Program-made: the position numbers and the translations under genes
Shown: positions 10,195-20,830 of the stretch, one piece after another
Layout: each line of letters opens with the position of its first letter
Numbering within the stretch: position 1 is the stretch's first letter
NCBI RefSeq assembly: GCF_051106095.1
Contig: NC_135783.1
Span: forward strand, 305,723,322-305,787,321
Direction: 5' to 3'
DNA: 64,000 bases
From: Pogona vitticeps
Lineage: Eukaryota > Chordata > Lepidosauria > Squamata > Agamidae
The notes under the pieces: model-generated
What the model was told of the DNA's origin: nothing
Database searches by the model: none
What the model saw: the letters and a program-made list of their open reading frames with translations, nothing else

Positions 10195-10605
10195 CATATT
10201 GGTGTAACTTTGCACAGAAGAACCAGATTAGAGACAAGAAGCACTTAATTTGAAATAATTCAATGCTGCCTATATCCCTCCTTTCAGGTTCCAAGGCTCC
10301 CTAGGGATACCGTTTGCCCTGGGGAAGCCTTTGGGAGTCTTGGCATGTGGAAGAAGGCATTTATAGTAAAATAAAAAAAATTTAAAAAATCACTGGTGTA
10401 CCACTGCTTCCAGTCACTGTGGTGCATTTTATTTTTTAAAAACTTTTAAAAACAACCACCTCAATCCTGAGGCTCCGAAAGGCTTCTCCAAGAAAAAAAA
10501 GGAGCCCAGGGAGCCTTGGAATTTAAGGGTTTTTAATTATTTTAAATTAAATGCTTCTAGTGCCCATTCAAGTTATGCTGGCACAAATTTCCACAACAGG
10601 ATTAG
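10195..10605. mobile_element. foldback DNA element (about 410 bp)
   Basis: The two halves are imperfect reverse complements. TTCCAAGGCTCCCTAGGG (10289 on) pairs with CCCAGGGAGCCTTGGAA (10504-10520); AAGCCTTTGGGAG pairs with CTCCGAAAGGCTT; TAAAATAAAAAAAATTTAAA pairs with the ATTTTATTTTTTAAAAACTT segment at 10428. The outer part AGAAGCACTTAATTT (10237) pairs with AAATTAAATGCTTCT (10544-10558). The centre is near 10398. It is probably a non-autonomous DNA transposon; no coding frame is present and outer ends are approximate. Confidence 0.55.
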
Positions 10606-10917
10606 CCCATTCTCTTGTGTCGCCAAGAGCCTGGTTATGCAAGTGTATTCATGACCCCATCTAGAGCACTGGTCTTCTCCAGCTAATGATTTTAGTTATG
10701 ACAGCCTTAGAGATGGGCACAAACCTCTCATCTTTATTGGCTGAACAGGTGTTTGGCACCTCAAAGCCCAGCTTCCTTTCAGTGGATGCCTACTCAGAGG
10801 CAGTGCCTGGAGGAGGCAGGGTAGGGAAGCCAGGCCACTGTCTCCAAGCTGGTTTCAACCAGCATGCGGGGAAAGTGTTTTTAAATGCCTCACCTCTGGG
10901 GTCATGTGGTTGGAATT

Positions 10918-10965
10918 GATGTAAGCTGCCTTGGATCTTTTTAAATGGGGAAAGCAGGGTACAAA

Positions 10966-11040
<75 letters not shown>

Positions 11041-11042
11041 AT
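10918..11042 (+). mobile_element. L2-type 3' tail with (AAAT)n
   Basis: GTAAGCTGCCTTGGATC then AGCAGGGTACAAATAAATAA is an L2-type 3' terminus, followed by about 80 bp of AAAT repeats. Elements of this type end in such short tandem repeats. Confidence 0.7.
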
Positions 11043-11727
11043 ACGAGCCCAGCTCTGTGTCCAGATCACTTCTTCTCCCTCCCCATCACCCTGTTGTGCC
11101 AACTTCCTGGTTTGATATTGTTCTGCAACCTTTGAGTCCACCATCATTCCTCCCCTTGGTGTTTGAAACAAACCAAAGTGATTTAGTCTGATATGCACTT
11201 GACTCAGGCCAATCCAAACAACGTCAGATGTGATCAAATTCTGACTTGATTAATTCATTACAGGATTCAACCAGCTTATCTGCATAGAGTTAGACACAGT
11301 CCCCCAGGAAGAAAGCGCGCAAACACTTTGTAGCAAACTCAGTGGGTCTGCTCTGCAGTGGAACTTCTTTTCTAACCGGTAAAATCCCTACAGTAACCTC
11401 CTCCATTTCAGCTACTCCTACATCTGACTGGAATGGCATGTAAGGTTTCCTTAGCAAGTCCAGAAGTTCAAGGTAAGGAACAGTATGAATAATTTAAAAG
11501 CATATGCTTTTGCTTTTCACAAAGTGTTGTGTAACTTAAAACATGTATTTTATTTTCTTAAACTGAGAATGTGGCACATAATTACATGTTAATTTTTGTG
11601 TTGCTCCTCTTGCAACTGTAATGTCAGAAATCTCTGAAGACATATTAAAGAAGGATCTCCATGTTACCTCTAACTCTCAAACCATATGTCTTTACGCTTA
11701 CTTATTCATATGTTTGAACACTGGCAC
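11043..11727. other. unannotated interval
   Basis: No gene or element is recognised. The open frame on the minus strand that enters from the AAAT tract is a product of that repeat. Confidence 0.45.
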
Positions 11728-12089
11728 ACAAATGCATTAGGTAAAGGTTCCCCTTGACATTTAGTGCAGTCGTGTCCAACTCTAGGGTGCAGTGCTCATC
11801 CCCGTTTCCAAGCCATAGAGCCAGTGTTTCTCTGTAGACAGTTTCCGTGGTCACGTGGCCAGCATGACTAGATATGGACCACCGTTACCTTCTCACCGAG
11901 GTGGTACCTATTTATCTACTCACATTTTTACATGCTTTCGAACTGCTAGGTTGATAGGAGCTGGGACAAGCAACGGGAGCTCATTCTGTCATGTGGATTC
12001 GATCTTACGACTGCTGGTCTTCTGACCTTGCAGCACAGAGGCTTCTACAGTTTAACCTGCAGCAGCAGCACGTCCCTACAAATGCATTA
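11728..12089 (-). mobile_element. Sauria SINE with 12-bp target duplication
   Basis: The element occupies about 11740-12077 on the minus strand, from the BovB-like tail (AGGTAAAGGTTCCCCTTGAC at 11739-11758) to the tRNA-like head ending in CACGTCCCT. It is bounded by exact 12-bp direct repeats, ACAAATGCATTA, at 11728-11739 and 12078-12089, the mark of target-primed insertion. It appears full length. Confidence 0.93.
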
Positions 12090-12540
12090 ATGACCTCCTA
12101 TTTTTCATGAAATATTTTGCATTTTGTGTTTGCATTGGAAATTCAAGAGACATCTTCTGTAGTCTTTTAGGTAATAATTAAAAACAGTGACAACTATTGA
12201 GAAAAGGTATTTAAAAGAAACTGACTGTGACATCTGAGTTACAGAAATAGCTCCAACAGCTTCCTGTCTATTGGGCCATGCAGCTTCTTTTACTTGGGTT
12301 GGCTAGATCACTGTCTCTGTTTTTTTTTAATTATATTGACTTTGGTTTCTTTAAAAAATCAGGAATGGCTTTTAAACATGTGTGCCCATATGTGTGCTGA
12401 AATTATTATTCCTTCCAGGAACTAGTTTGCCTTCAATTTTGTAACTATTTTGTATATGATATATCCAGATTGCAAATGTTTCTGAGTGTTTGAATTGCAT
12501 GTCTTGCATAATCAATGCAGCATGATTAATAATGAAATAA
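12090..12540. other. unannotated interval
   Basis: Nothing is recognised apart from a short T tract at 12322. Confidence 0.45.
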
Positions 12541-12544
12541 AGAG

Positions 12545-12716
12545 CAGACTACGATTCAGGAGAGCTGGGTTACAATCAACATTTGGGCTTGGAAACACAC
12601 CACAAGGGTTGGAACTAGTAAGATCATTAATTTTCTCTTAATTTTCTCCCACACCTTGAAAGCCCGATTAGGGTTGCCATAAGTCAGTTCTGACTTGACA
12701 GCACATCACATAACAC
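12545..12716 (+). mobile_element. degenerate SINE with RTE-like tail
   Basis: AGCTGGGTTACAATC resembles the B-box area of a tRNA-derived SINE, and the 3' end GGGTTGCCATAAGTCAGTTC then TGACTTGACAGCACATCAC at 12668-12712 is the RTE-like tail shared with 5370, 27945 and 59535. The middle is worn. Confidence 0.6.
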
Positions 12717-13008
12717 ACATACACCATCCATTGGATTACTGGTTTTTTTTTTTGGTCTAGCAGGGACATTGGAATGGTTCCGTCTCCTCCATTATGGGAC
12801 ATAAAATGGCAAAGATACTCAAAAACATAAAACAAGCTGTCTTGATTTAGAACAAAGGCTGGTCTAATCCAGCATCTTGTTCCCCACAGTGACCAGTGTA
12901 TTGTATATTGTAGAGAGGAGTGCAACAGCACTCTCTTCCTGGTGTTTCCTAGCAACTGATCCTGACATACCACTGATAGTTGTAATGGTAAAAACAATTG
13001 TTGGGTTA

Positions 13009-13075
13009 AAATTTATTTATTTATTTATTTATTTATTTGATTTTTACCCCGCCCCTCTAGACCATGAATTTTAAG
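13009..13075 (-). mobile_element. antisense L2-type 3' tail
   Basis: (TTTA)n followed by GATTTTTACCCCGCCCCTCT is the antisense of an L2-type 3' end, as at 8440 and 15250. Confidence 0.7.
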
Positions 13076-13484
13076 ACAATGGCCAGGATCCTATTGCCAA
13101 TTTACACATGTGTTGGAAATTGCCTAAACCTTTGTGACCAATTGTTTGTCATTAATGAGACATTGCTTGTGTTTCCTGGACATGTACCCAATTGCACCTT
13201 CTTAATGAGTGGCAATTTGCACCAAGATACAAATGCTTTTCCTTAGGCAAAGAAAAACAGGCAAAAAAAAGATTCTGCCCGATGAGGTAAAAACCATGAA
13301 TTAATCTTTCACCTTTCAAATTCCATAGTTTAGATAAGTGCTGTGGGAAGTACTTTCTCTTCATTCTCCTGAACCTCCCACTATGCAGTGGTTCTGCTTT
13401 AGGAAAAGAATGCAGTCAGCAGAGCAGCACCTTGAGAAGAACTTTAAAATGTGTGTCCAGAGATTTGTCTCAGGCAGTAACCGG

Positions 13485-13582
13485 GTTTATTTATTTATTA
13501 TTACTTCTTATTTAAAGCATTTCTATTCCGCACTTCAGCCCAAAAAGCTCCCTCAGTGATTTGGAAAGCAATAAAAACAAAG
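13485..13582 (-). mobile_element. antisense L2-like 3' fragment
   Basis: TTTATTTATTATTACTTC then AAAGCATTTCTATTCCGCAC resembles the antisense L2-type 3' untranslated region (compare TTATTTGAAGCATTTTTACC at 43778). It is old and the assignment is weaker than for the other tails. Confidence 0.4.
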
Positions 13583-13639
13583 AGAGCCCGCGCTCTCATA
13601 AGGAATGAGGAGAAGGAAGGAAAGCTTAAAAAAAAAAAA

Positions 13640-15175
13640 ACCTCAGGTACCAGTTCTTGGTGTAATATGGATGTTATTACAATCAGCTCCAAAATGGATG
13701 TCATGCTATAATGCAGCCAGAAGTGATTGGAATAGAAATATTTCCGGGAATAAAGCACGATTCTGAGGTCCGAGGTGAGTCATAGGAGCAACTCTGCTCT
13801 CTGTCTCTCCCTCTGATACAGCCTGATAAAATGGCCGCCAGACACCACTTGTATGAAAAGGGAAAGCCTGATGACACTGGATTCAGCCAACCAAATGGTG
13901 ACCATGCCTTCCTTCTCTGCTTCTGCTACGACCAATGGCAAGGGTAGAATGACCCTGTTTTCATATGCGATGTGTTGGAATATATGAAACAATGGATAAC
14001 CACACAAATTAAACATTTACTGATTAACTGGTAAAAAGAACAACTAGGTGCTTCTTCTTTTCCTGACTCCTGCTTGTTTGTTTATAAAGAAGCCTCACTG
14101 TACAAAAAAATACATGCAAAAATAAATAAAATTACTAAATAAAATAAAAATGGGGCATTACAGAGGTAGAATAGAGTCAGGGAGATCCTGACACCAGTTC
14201 AACTGTGTGTGAAGTCACTCAGTTCTTGTGTCTCAATAAGAGGTAGCCCCTCAACGTGACTAACATGTACACATGTTCTCTCCTTCCTGCCACAGACAGG
14301 CAAGATTGAAGGTAAAGGACAAGCTTCGTTGCACGCATACCCTGCCTCACTTAGAACAATTTTTTATTCTCTTGTTAATTTAGCCTTGAGAAGAGGATGG
14401 TTAGACAGATGACCAAGCTGAAACTGGAATTTCTTACTTTAAAAAGTTACTTTGGCCTCCAATGAAAACAAAAACAGTGTTGAAATAATGCATAGTAATA
14501 CTGTAATATGAAGGACTAAATTCTCCACATATGTGGGAGGAAAATGTTCTGCTTTTTGTAGGAGCGGTTTGTGGTCAAAACAGAAAGGTTACATCTCAGT
14601 TGGTCCACTAGCCATCTTCACTTCTCCTTCTTTGTCTCCTAATTTAAAAAAAATAAAAATAAAAATAAATAAATTCCTGAATATACATTGTTTGTGTCAG
14701 GATGCCACCTGGTGGCACCCCTGAATAAAACAGCGATAGATTTCACATTCTCGTGTATTTTGGCACCAAAACAGACATAATGCCAGGGAACTGTACTTAA
14801 AAAAAAATGTGAGCATCTGCAGAGAGCAGTAATGCTTGTACAGTGGAGTTTAACCTTTTCCTACAATCTGATTATGTACATGCACGCTTGCTTCTATGGT
14901 AGACTCATCCATATTTTTCTGCACTGCAGCTGATTGGCAGAAACTAGTTTCCCAGATCTGGGTGTACCCTCAAGCATTCAATTCCAAATTCAGGATAATG
15001 ACAGCTTATACATTCCAGGCAGTTTATTGTTTTACAGTATTTCTTAAATATGATGAAAAATCCATGTGGAGGACAATGCTTTTATGATCTACATGCAGAG
15101 TTTCTACAAGTGAAGTGTAGAAATGCTATCCACAAAGAAATCACAGCAGAAGAATCTGAGGGGCTCTGCTGAGTC
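13640..15175. other. unannotated interval
   Basis: No gene or clear element is recognised. A short A-rich AAAT tract occurs near 14646-14673. Confidence 0.4.
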
Positions 15176-15178
15176 AAA

Positions 15179-15180
15179 AT

Positions 15181-15247
<67 letters not shown>

Positions 15248-15480
15248 TTACCCTGCCCCTCTAGACCATGTCTACTCGGGGTGGCATACATACATAAAAA
15301 CAGAACAATATAAAATCATAAAATTACGATTTTAACAATTTGAAATATTTTTACCCCACCTTTCTCCTTACGAGGAGGGGTAAAAGGACCAAAAGCAGCC
15401 TATATAGTTAAAAGACAATATTTATGCTAACAACAATAAGTATACAAATATTAAAAAGGATCAAATATCATACTAAAAAA
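15179..15480 (-). mobile_element. antisense L2-type 3' regions in tandem
   Basis: A (TTTA)n tract of about 70 bp leads into TTACCCTGCCCCTCTAGACC (15249), an antisense L2-type end. A second antisense L2-type 3' region follows from about 15335 (TTTTTACCCCACCTTTCTCC, then AAAGACAATATTTATG), matching 43790-43850. They may be two insertions or one rearranged copy. Confidence 0.6.
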
Positions 15481-15638
15481 TATAATCAACACCAAAACAC
15501 ATTAAAAGCAGTAAGGTCTAACAGAATTGGTCTAACAGAATTTGTCTAACAGAATTTGTCTAAAATCGTGCTTTCTAATTGGTATGTGTAGGTGCATATT
15601 TAGAAATAATGACTATAATTTTAATAGAAATACACACA

Positions 15639-15710
15639 TCGTGGGGTAGGCTGTAACCTGTGTGCCTTTTGAACCTGTTATCCAGATGCTAGTGAGCAGA
15701 TGATCCATTT
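15639..15710. repeat. dispersed unclassified repeat, copy 1
   Basis: GTGGGGTAGGCTGTAACC, TGTGTGCC and TATCCAGATGC have close counterparts in the same order at 19919-19980. The family is unknown to me. It abuts the inverted-repeat element starting at 15714. Confidence 0.45.
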
Positions 15711-15713
15711 AAA

Positions 15714-16013
15714 CTGTTGAAAATTTTGGTCAAATATTCTCAGGACATAAGCAGAGTTAGGAGATACAGTATCAGATTGCAAAGACATTATAACACTGAG
15801 AGAGTAAAATATCTGGCAGCATAACATGATACAACACATACATAGACATAAGTGATCTGACTTAACAGCAGATGAAATGCTTATTCTCGCATATGTTAAT
15901 AGACTAAGTTGATATTTTAATCTCTCTGTGTTATGGTGTCTTTGCAACCTGGTATCTCCTAACTCTGCTTATGTCCTGAGGATACATACACCTTTAACCA
16001 AAATTCTCAACAT
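15714..16013. mobile_element. DNA element with about 100-bp terminal inverted repeats
   Basis: 15716-15815 and 15911-16013 are reverse complements with few differences. Landmarks are TTGAAAATTTTGGTCAAA against TTTAACCAAAATTCTCAA, and CTCAGGACATAAGCAGAGTT (15739 on) against AACTCTGCTTATGTCCTGAG (15961-15980), which pair exactly. The 95-bp centre is unique and non-coding. It is a non-autonomous DNA transposon or foldback element of unknown superfamily; no target duplication could be settled. Confidence 0.7.
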
Positions 16014-17047
16014 AAACCAGACATGCACTGGAGATATTTCAAATAGAGAATGGCGCTCTGCAAAGCAGGGCCCACAGTTACCCTAGTATTAAATGATGGC
16101 ATCTCTTATTTCCAATAGTGGCTGTTTTTCCAGCCCTCCTGAAGTTCTATGCATGTAAAACATGGGCTCTTCCACCCAGCTTTAAGCTGTCCTCAGAAAA
16201 GACAGGAAAAATGTGTTGGCAAAACAGAGGAGGGAGCCCTGTGGTAGGGAGAAAAAGGAGAGGATAAAGTAGGATGAGAATTGTTAGAGGAGGGAGAGCG
16301 GAAAAACAAGTTCCAGCATTCAGGCAGGAACAAAACACCATTAAATGAAGGGGATTCTTCTTACCTCTTCAGTATTAGAGACTTGCAGCTTAAATTACTA
16401 TTTGAAAGTGATAACATCCATGACAGCACTTGCTGTGCCTCCTGAATTTATGCAAAGTGTAATTCAGCCAACCAGTCAATAGGGAATTCCCTTAATTCAT
16501 TTTTGCAGCAATAAAGCATGCCTAATCATTGTCACTACAAGCTGAAGCCAAAAGAAAGCAACATTGAGGCAGAGGTTGATTTCTCTGCATTGAATAGTTG
16601 CATATGTTAAGAACACAAGAATCAGCCAAGAGCCCAGCAATATAAGAAGGAGCAGGTAGTCGCAACTGGTCTTTCCAAAAGCCATTTCCATGTAGTTTAA
16701 ATTATTACCACATTAAATGCAATAAGGCAGATTAAATGAAGATGAGGAACAAAGAAAATAAATGAACACCAAAGATTTTATTTGGCAAACATGGCCTGTT
16801 TCTCCTTGCTCGGTGTCTACACTATTATGATGAAGCCACGGCAGGTTTGTTATTTAAATAGCCCACCCCCAAATACACTGCAGACAAATGCTACAGTTGT
16901 TTAATATTAAACAGAGAAGGACTCTTATTACTGAAGATAACACATGCATAGAATTATTGCTGAGACATCTGCATTAAAAAGCATCTGATTCCTATAAGGG
17001 GAGAAAAAGCTATATTACAAGCAAACAAAATAAGCTAGTTTTGCATG
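16014..17047. other. unannotated interval, candidate conserved non-coding DNA at 16440-16690
   Basis: No repeat or gene is recognised. The part 16440-16690 is free of simple sequence and has the look of constrained AT-rich DNA, but this cannot be shown without alignment. Confidence 0.3.
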
Positions 17048-17423
17048 TAATGATAAGTTAGGTAAAGGTAAAGGTAAAGGTTCCCCTTGACAATTTTTGT
17101 CCAGTCATGTTTGACTCTAGGGGGCAGTGCTCATCCCCGTTTCCAAGCCATAGAGCCAGCGTTTGTCCGAAGACAATCTTCCGTGGTCACATGGCCAGTG
17201 CGACTTAGACACAGAACGCTGTTACCTTCCCACCGAGGTGGTCCCTATTTATCTACTTGCATTTACATGCTTTCGAACCACTAGGTTGGCGGGAGCTGGG
17301 ACAAGCGACGGGCGCTCACTCCGTTGCGTGGATTCGATCTTATGACTGCTTGGTCTTCTGACCCTGCAGCACAGGCTTCTGCGGTTTAGCCCGCAGCGCC
17401 ACCACGTCCCTAATGATAAGTTA
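17048..17423 (-). mobile_element. Sauria SINE with 13-bp target duplication
   Basis: The element lies at about 17061-17410 on the minus strand. Its tail end is three GGTAAA-type units (17061-17079) then the BovB-like GGTTCCCCTTGACAATTTTT; its tRNA-like head ends CACCACGTCCC. Exact 13-bp direct repeats, TAATGATAAGTTA, flank it at 17048-17060 and 17411-17423. It looks full length and is one of the better-preserved copies in the window. Confidence 0.94.
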
Positions 17424-18660
17424 AATGGAAGTTAAATCAGGGCTCTTGAAACACTTTCTTTTTCCATAAGAGTACCACAAGGTGGAATACTCATGACTAA
17501 CACATGCTTTATAGCCTGAAAGCATGTAGGACTTTAAATGTGTTGAGGACAGAGATGTGCACTTAAGTCCTGTGTCCATTCTTTCCCCCAATCTGGAAGT
17601 AATTCAGGTAATCACACATTCATAAGTATTTATTATTACTCAAACTACCATTTGTTCTTGCAAATTAATTGCATCCACCATCATCCCACCAGCATCACCA
17701 GTGCTACTGAGGTCCTATGTAGTTGCATATAAATGCCTCCGTTGGGTGGTGCATGTGATGTCATTGGTGATCAGATATACAATTCTTCCTGTACATTCAT
17801 AATATTTCTGTTCAGTTTTGTATGATTTTATTGGTCTTTTTCTTCACAAGACATTAACAGATGTGTGACGATGTCCAAGTTACTCAGCTACAATATTGCA
17901 TATATTGTTAAATGCCCAAAAGATTGTTAAATGCAAAAACATAAGGGGCCCTGAGTCATAACAAAAAGTAATAAAGCAGAATATGCCTCAATTTTTAAAA
18001 CACTGGAGCACAACATCAGGGGAAAGCATCCTAGATGATGCATAAGAGGGAGGGAAAGGCTGTCAATTAAAATGGAGTGTACTGTTGTGCATGGATGCAC
18101 ATGTTCTCGCTCAGAGTAATAGAATTCTGAACAAGCGTTGACAAGCATGACTCCAAACCATGCCTGTTGATAGACGAAGTATAAATGGATAATCACAAAA
18201 GAATATAAATAATAGCCTTTCTTCATGGTAAAAATGTTTATTAATTATACCAAACGAGATTTCACAGGGCTTCTAGCAATAGGTTTTCCTCCAGTAAGTG
18301 GTTCATTTAGCCATGATGAACACGATGAACAGGCACTAAATAGAGGACTCAGAGAGGGATCATGAGTGCCATTTTTTCCTAATTATTTTCTAATGGGCAA
18401 TAATGATATTGGCTTTTCTCTTTTAAGTTGCTGATTAAACCAGGATTAGCTTCTGCATTTTAACCACCCTTCCTTCTAATCAACCAAGAACTCAACGGCA
18501 ATTAGTGAAGGCTAAAACACAGGATCTCTTGGCATATCGTGGATTGATGACATTTTCTGCCAAGTATTTTGGTTGGTTTTGAAAAGCCTGTACACTGAAG
18601 TACTATGCTGATCCAATGTATAACACATGTCAGTACCAGAAGAGCTGCTGATAACAGTGG
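17424..18660. other. unannotated interval
   Basis: No gene or recognised repeat. The 99-codon minus-strand frame at 17927-18226 has no recognisable domain. Confidence 0.4.
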
Positions 18661-18661
18661 C

Positions 18662-18811
18662 TGAAAACCTCTTGCTTAAGTGTAGTAAATTACAACTAGA
18701 ATGGACCCATTGTATCAATGGAACTTATAGAGGAGTTGACTCACCAAGTACCCATTGATACAATAGGCCTACTCTAGTTGTAAGTTAGTATGCTAAGCAA
18801 CAGGATTTCGG
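18662..18811. mobile_element. foldback (MITE-like) element
   Basis: 18662-18720 and 18757-18811 are imperfect reverse complements: CTTGCTTAAG, TTACAACTAGA and CATTGTATCAATGG on the left match CCATTGATACAATAGG, CTCTAGTTGTAAGTTAG and TGCTAAGCAACAGGATTTC on the right. The loop of about 35 bp holds GAGGAGTTGACTCACC. It is probably a small non-autonomous DNA transposon. Confidence 0.6.
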
Positions 18812-18870
18812 GCAGTATCTCATAGTCATTCCCACCCTGTATACCATGAAAAAGAGATTGATCGATTGAT

Positions 18871-19135
18871 CGATAGCCTCTTGGCACAGTGGTTAAACTG
18901 CAGTACTGCAGCCAAGATTCTGCTTATGACCTGAATTCGATCCTAGGCTCTGTTAGTTGGCTCAACATTGACTCAGCCCGCAGCCTTCCATCCTTCCAAG
19001 GTTGGTAAATGGAGTACCCAGCTGGAGTAGGGTGCGGGGGCAATATGTAGCCTACATAATTAAATTGCAAACTGCCTTAAGTTCTTCAAGCGCTGTGGGG
19101 CAGTATATAAGCAGCACACTTTGCTTTGCCTTTTA
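18871..19135 (+). mobile_element. tRNA-headed SINE with L2-like tail
   Basis: The head reads CTCTTGGCACAGTGGTTAAA (A-box-like) then CCTGAATTCGATCCTAGG (B-box-like). The middle has CCTTCCATCCTTCCAAGGTT and GAGTACCCAGCTGGAG. The tail GCGCTGTGGGGCAGTATATA then AGCAGCACACTTTGCTTTGC resembles an L2-type 3' end. The second copy in the window is at 46448. Confidence 0.8.
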
Positions 19136-20439
19136 ATGGTTTCTTTGTACCCAAAGAGAGTCCATCAGCAGAACAAAGCAAACCAAAGTGTGCTGCTTAT
19201 ACAACATCCCGTTGCGCTTAAAGCACTTTCTGGGTGGTTGACAAACAGAAAAGTCTGCCATTGCATCTCTGGATCTCAGCTCTGTCTTCACTTCACTCGT
19301 AATCAGGCTCTTCTGCTTTGTTTCCACATTGGATGTGATCACAGCATTCAATCCCCTTCCAATCCAGGCAAACAAGAGAATGCCCTAAGGAGCTTTTTGT
19401 ATTCCTGTGCACGAGCCCTTGCTCTGGGCTTGCCAGGAGGGAGGAACGTATAATGATGTATTGTCAGAACAAAGATAGACTTCTTATTTTTTAAGTTAGC
19501 TAATTAACTCTTAGGCTCTTATATACTGTATGTCACTTTTTTCCAAATATTAAGGTGAAAGCGGCATACCTCAGAATTTAGTTCAGAAAGAAAAGGGAAC
19601 CTCCGCTATAAGAAGACGAGCATTGGGACTTCTTATATTGAGTTACGTGATAACACAGTAAAGGTATGTGTATGTTACAATGAAGCAAATCCGTGGCATT
19701 CTTATTTTAACAGTAAAATTAAGGCAAGGAGATTGGATGGAGTGGCCAGTAAAGCGTGTCTCCATGAAGGAGGACATTGACCTCAACAAAACAGAACGAG
19801 AGAGTGTTGATTTGCATAAAATTGCATATGCTAATAAATATGGACAGATACACCATTAGAAATGTTTCTTATAAATTAAAGAAAGGTACGATTCATGTCA
19901 CTTGAGTGGGGAAAGACTGTGGGGTGGTGACCTGTGTGCACGTTGAGTCTGCTATCCAGGTGCCCACGATGGACAGGCAATTTCAAGATCCCTGAGCTCC
20001 ATCCTTGTGATTCTTTACCTTTAAACCCAACTTCGCTGCGGCAGCCCTCCAGGCTGAGGACACTTTAAAAAAGAGGACTGCCTTTTGGCTGATTCTCAAA
20101 CAAGGGACTGGCCTCCCCATTCATTCATATAGTAAGTAACTGAGCTTTAGACAACCATTCACTCAGATATGCTAATCCAATCAGTCTACTTAGGGAGGAA
20201 TTATAATAGATACTTTCACACCTTGCTGAAAATTTAGTGAGCCTTTTGACTGGATAAATGCTGCAGTAAATCTTGGACCAATAATTTTGTTTGGCATTTT
20301 ACTGTTGCTAAATAAAAAGCAAAGTCTTTTTCCTAAAGTATTTCCAGTGCTGATGTGTATGTTCCTGGCATAGAAAAGGTCAGAAAGTCTAAGGCTGTGT
20401 CTCTGGGGACCAAGGCCAAGATAATCCACATTCTTGTAT
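19136..20439. other. mostly unannotated interval
   Basis: The frames at 19121-19453 (plus) and 19133-19375 (minus) overlap each other and show no domain. The only structure seen is the second copy of a dispersed repeat at 19919-19980. Confidence 0.4.
19919..19980. repeat. dispersed unclassified repeat, copy 2
   Basis: GTGGGGTGGTGACCTGTGTG, then GTCTGCTATCCAGGTGC, corresponds in order to 15639-15700. Confidence 0.45.
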
Positions 20440-20830
20440 TTCTGATCACTAGGTATGCATGGGAAAGCTGGACAATAAAGAAAGCTGATCGGGTGGGGAA
20501 AATGAATCATTTGAAATGTGGTGCTGGAGGAGAGCTTTGTGGAGACCCTGGACTTCCAGACAGATGAACAAATGGGTCCTAGATAAAATCAACCCTGACC
20601 TATCTCTGGAGGACAAAAGGTTGAAAATGCAGTTATCCCACTTGAGTCACATCCTCAGAAGGCAGGAGGAAGGCAGCAGGAAAAGAGGAAGACCTAATAT
20701 GAGATGGGCTGACTTGCCAAAGGAAGGCACAGGGTTGAGTTTACAAGCAGGGCAGTTGAAGACAGACCTTTTGGAGATTGTTCAGTCGCATGAGTCGGAG
20801 GCAACTTGACAGCACATCAAGACAACAAGC
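20440..20830 (+). mobile_element. RTE/BovB-like LINE, C-terminal end and 3' terminus
   Basis: The reading AWESWTIKKADRV (from 20458) then, in another frame from 20516, MWCWRRALWRPWTSRQMNKW, VLDKINPDLSLEDKRLKMQL and SHILRRQEEGSRKRGRPNMR is the C-terminus of an RTE-clade polyprotein (family form CWRRLLRVPWTARRSN...GHLMRR). One frame change lies between the two frames near 20516. The 3' end reads GTCGCATGAGTCGGAGGCAA then CTTGACAGCACATCAAGACA, the same ending carried by the RTE-tailed SINEs. It is 5'-truncated; the catalytic part is absent. Confidence 0.85.
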
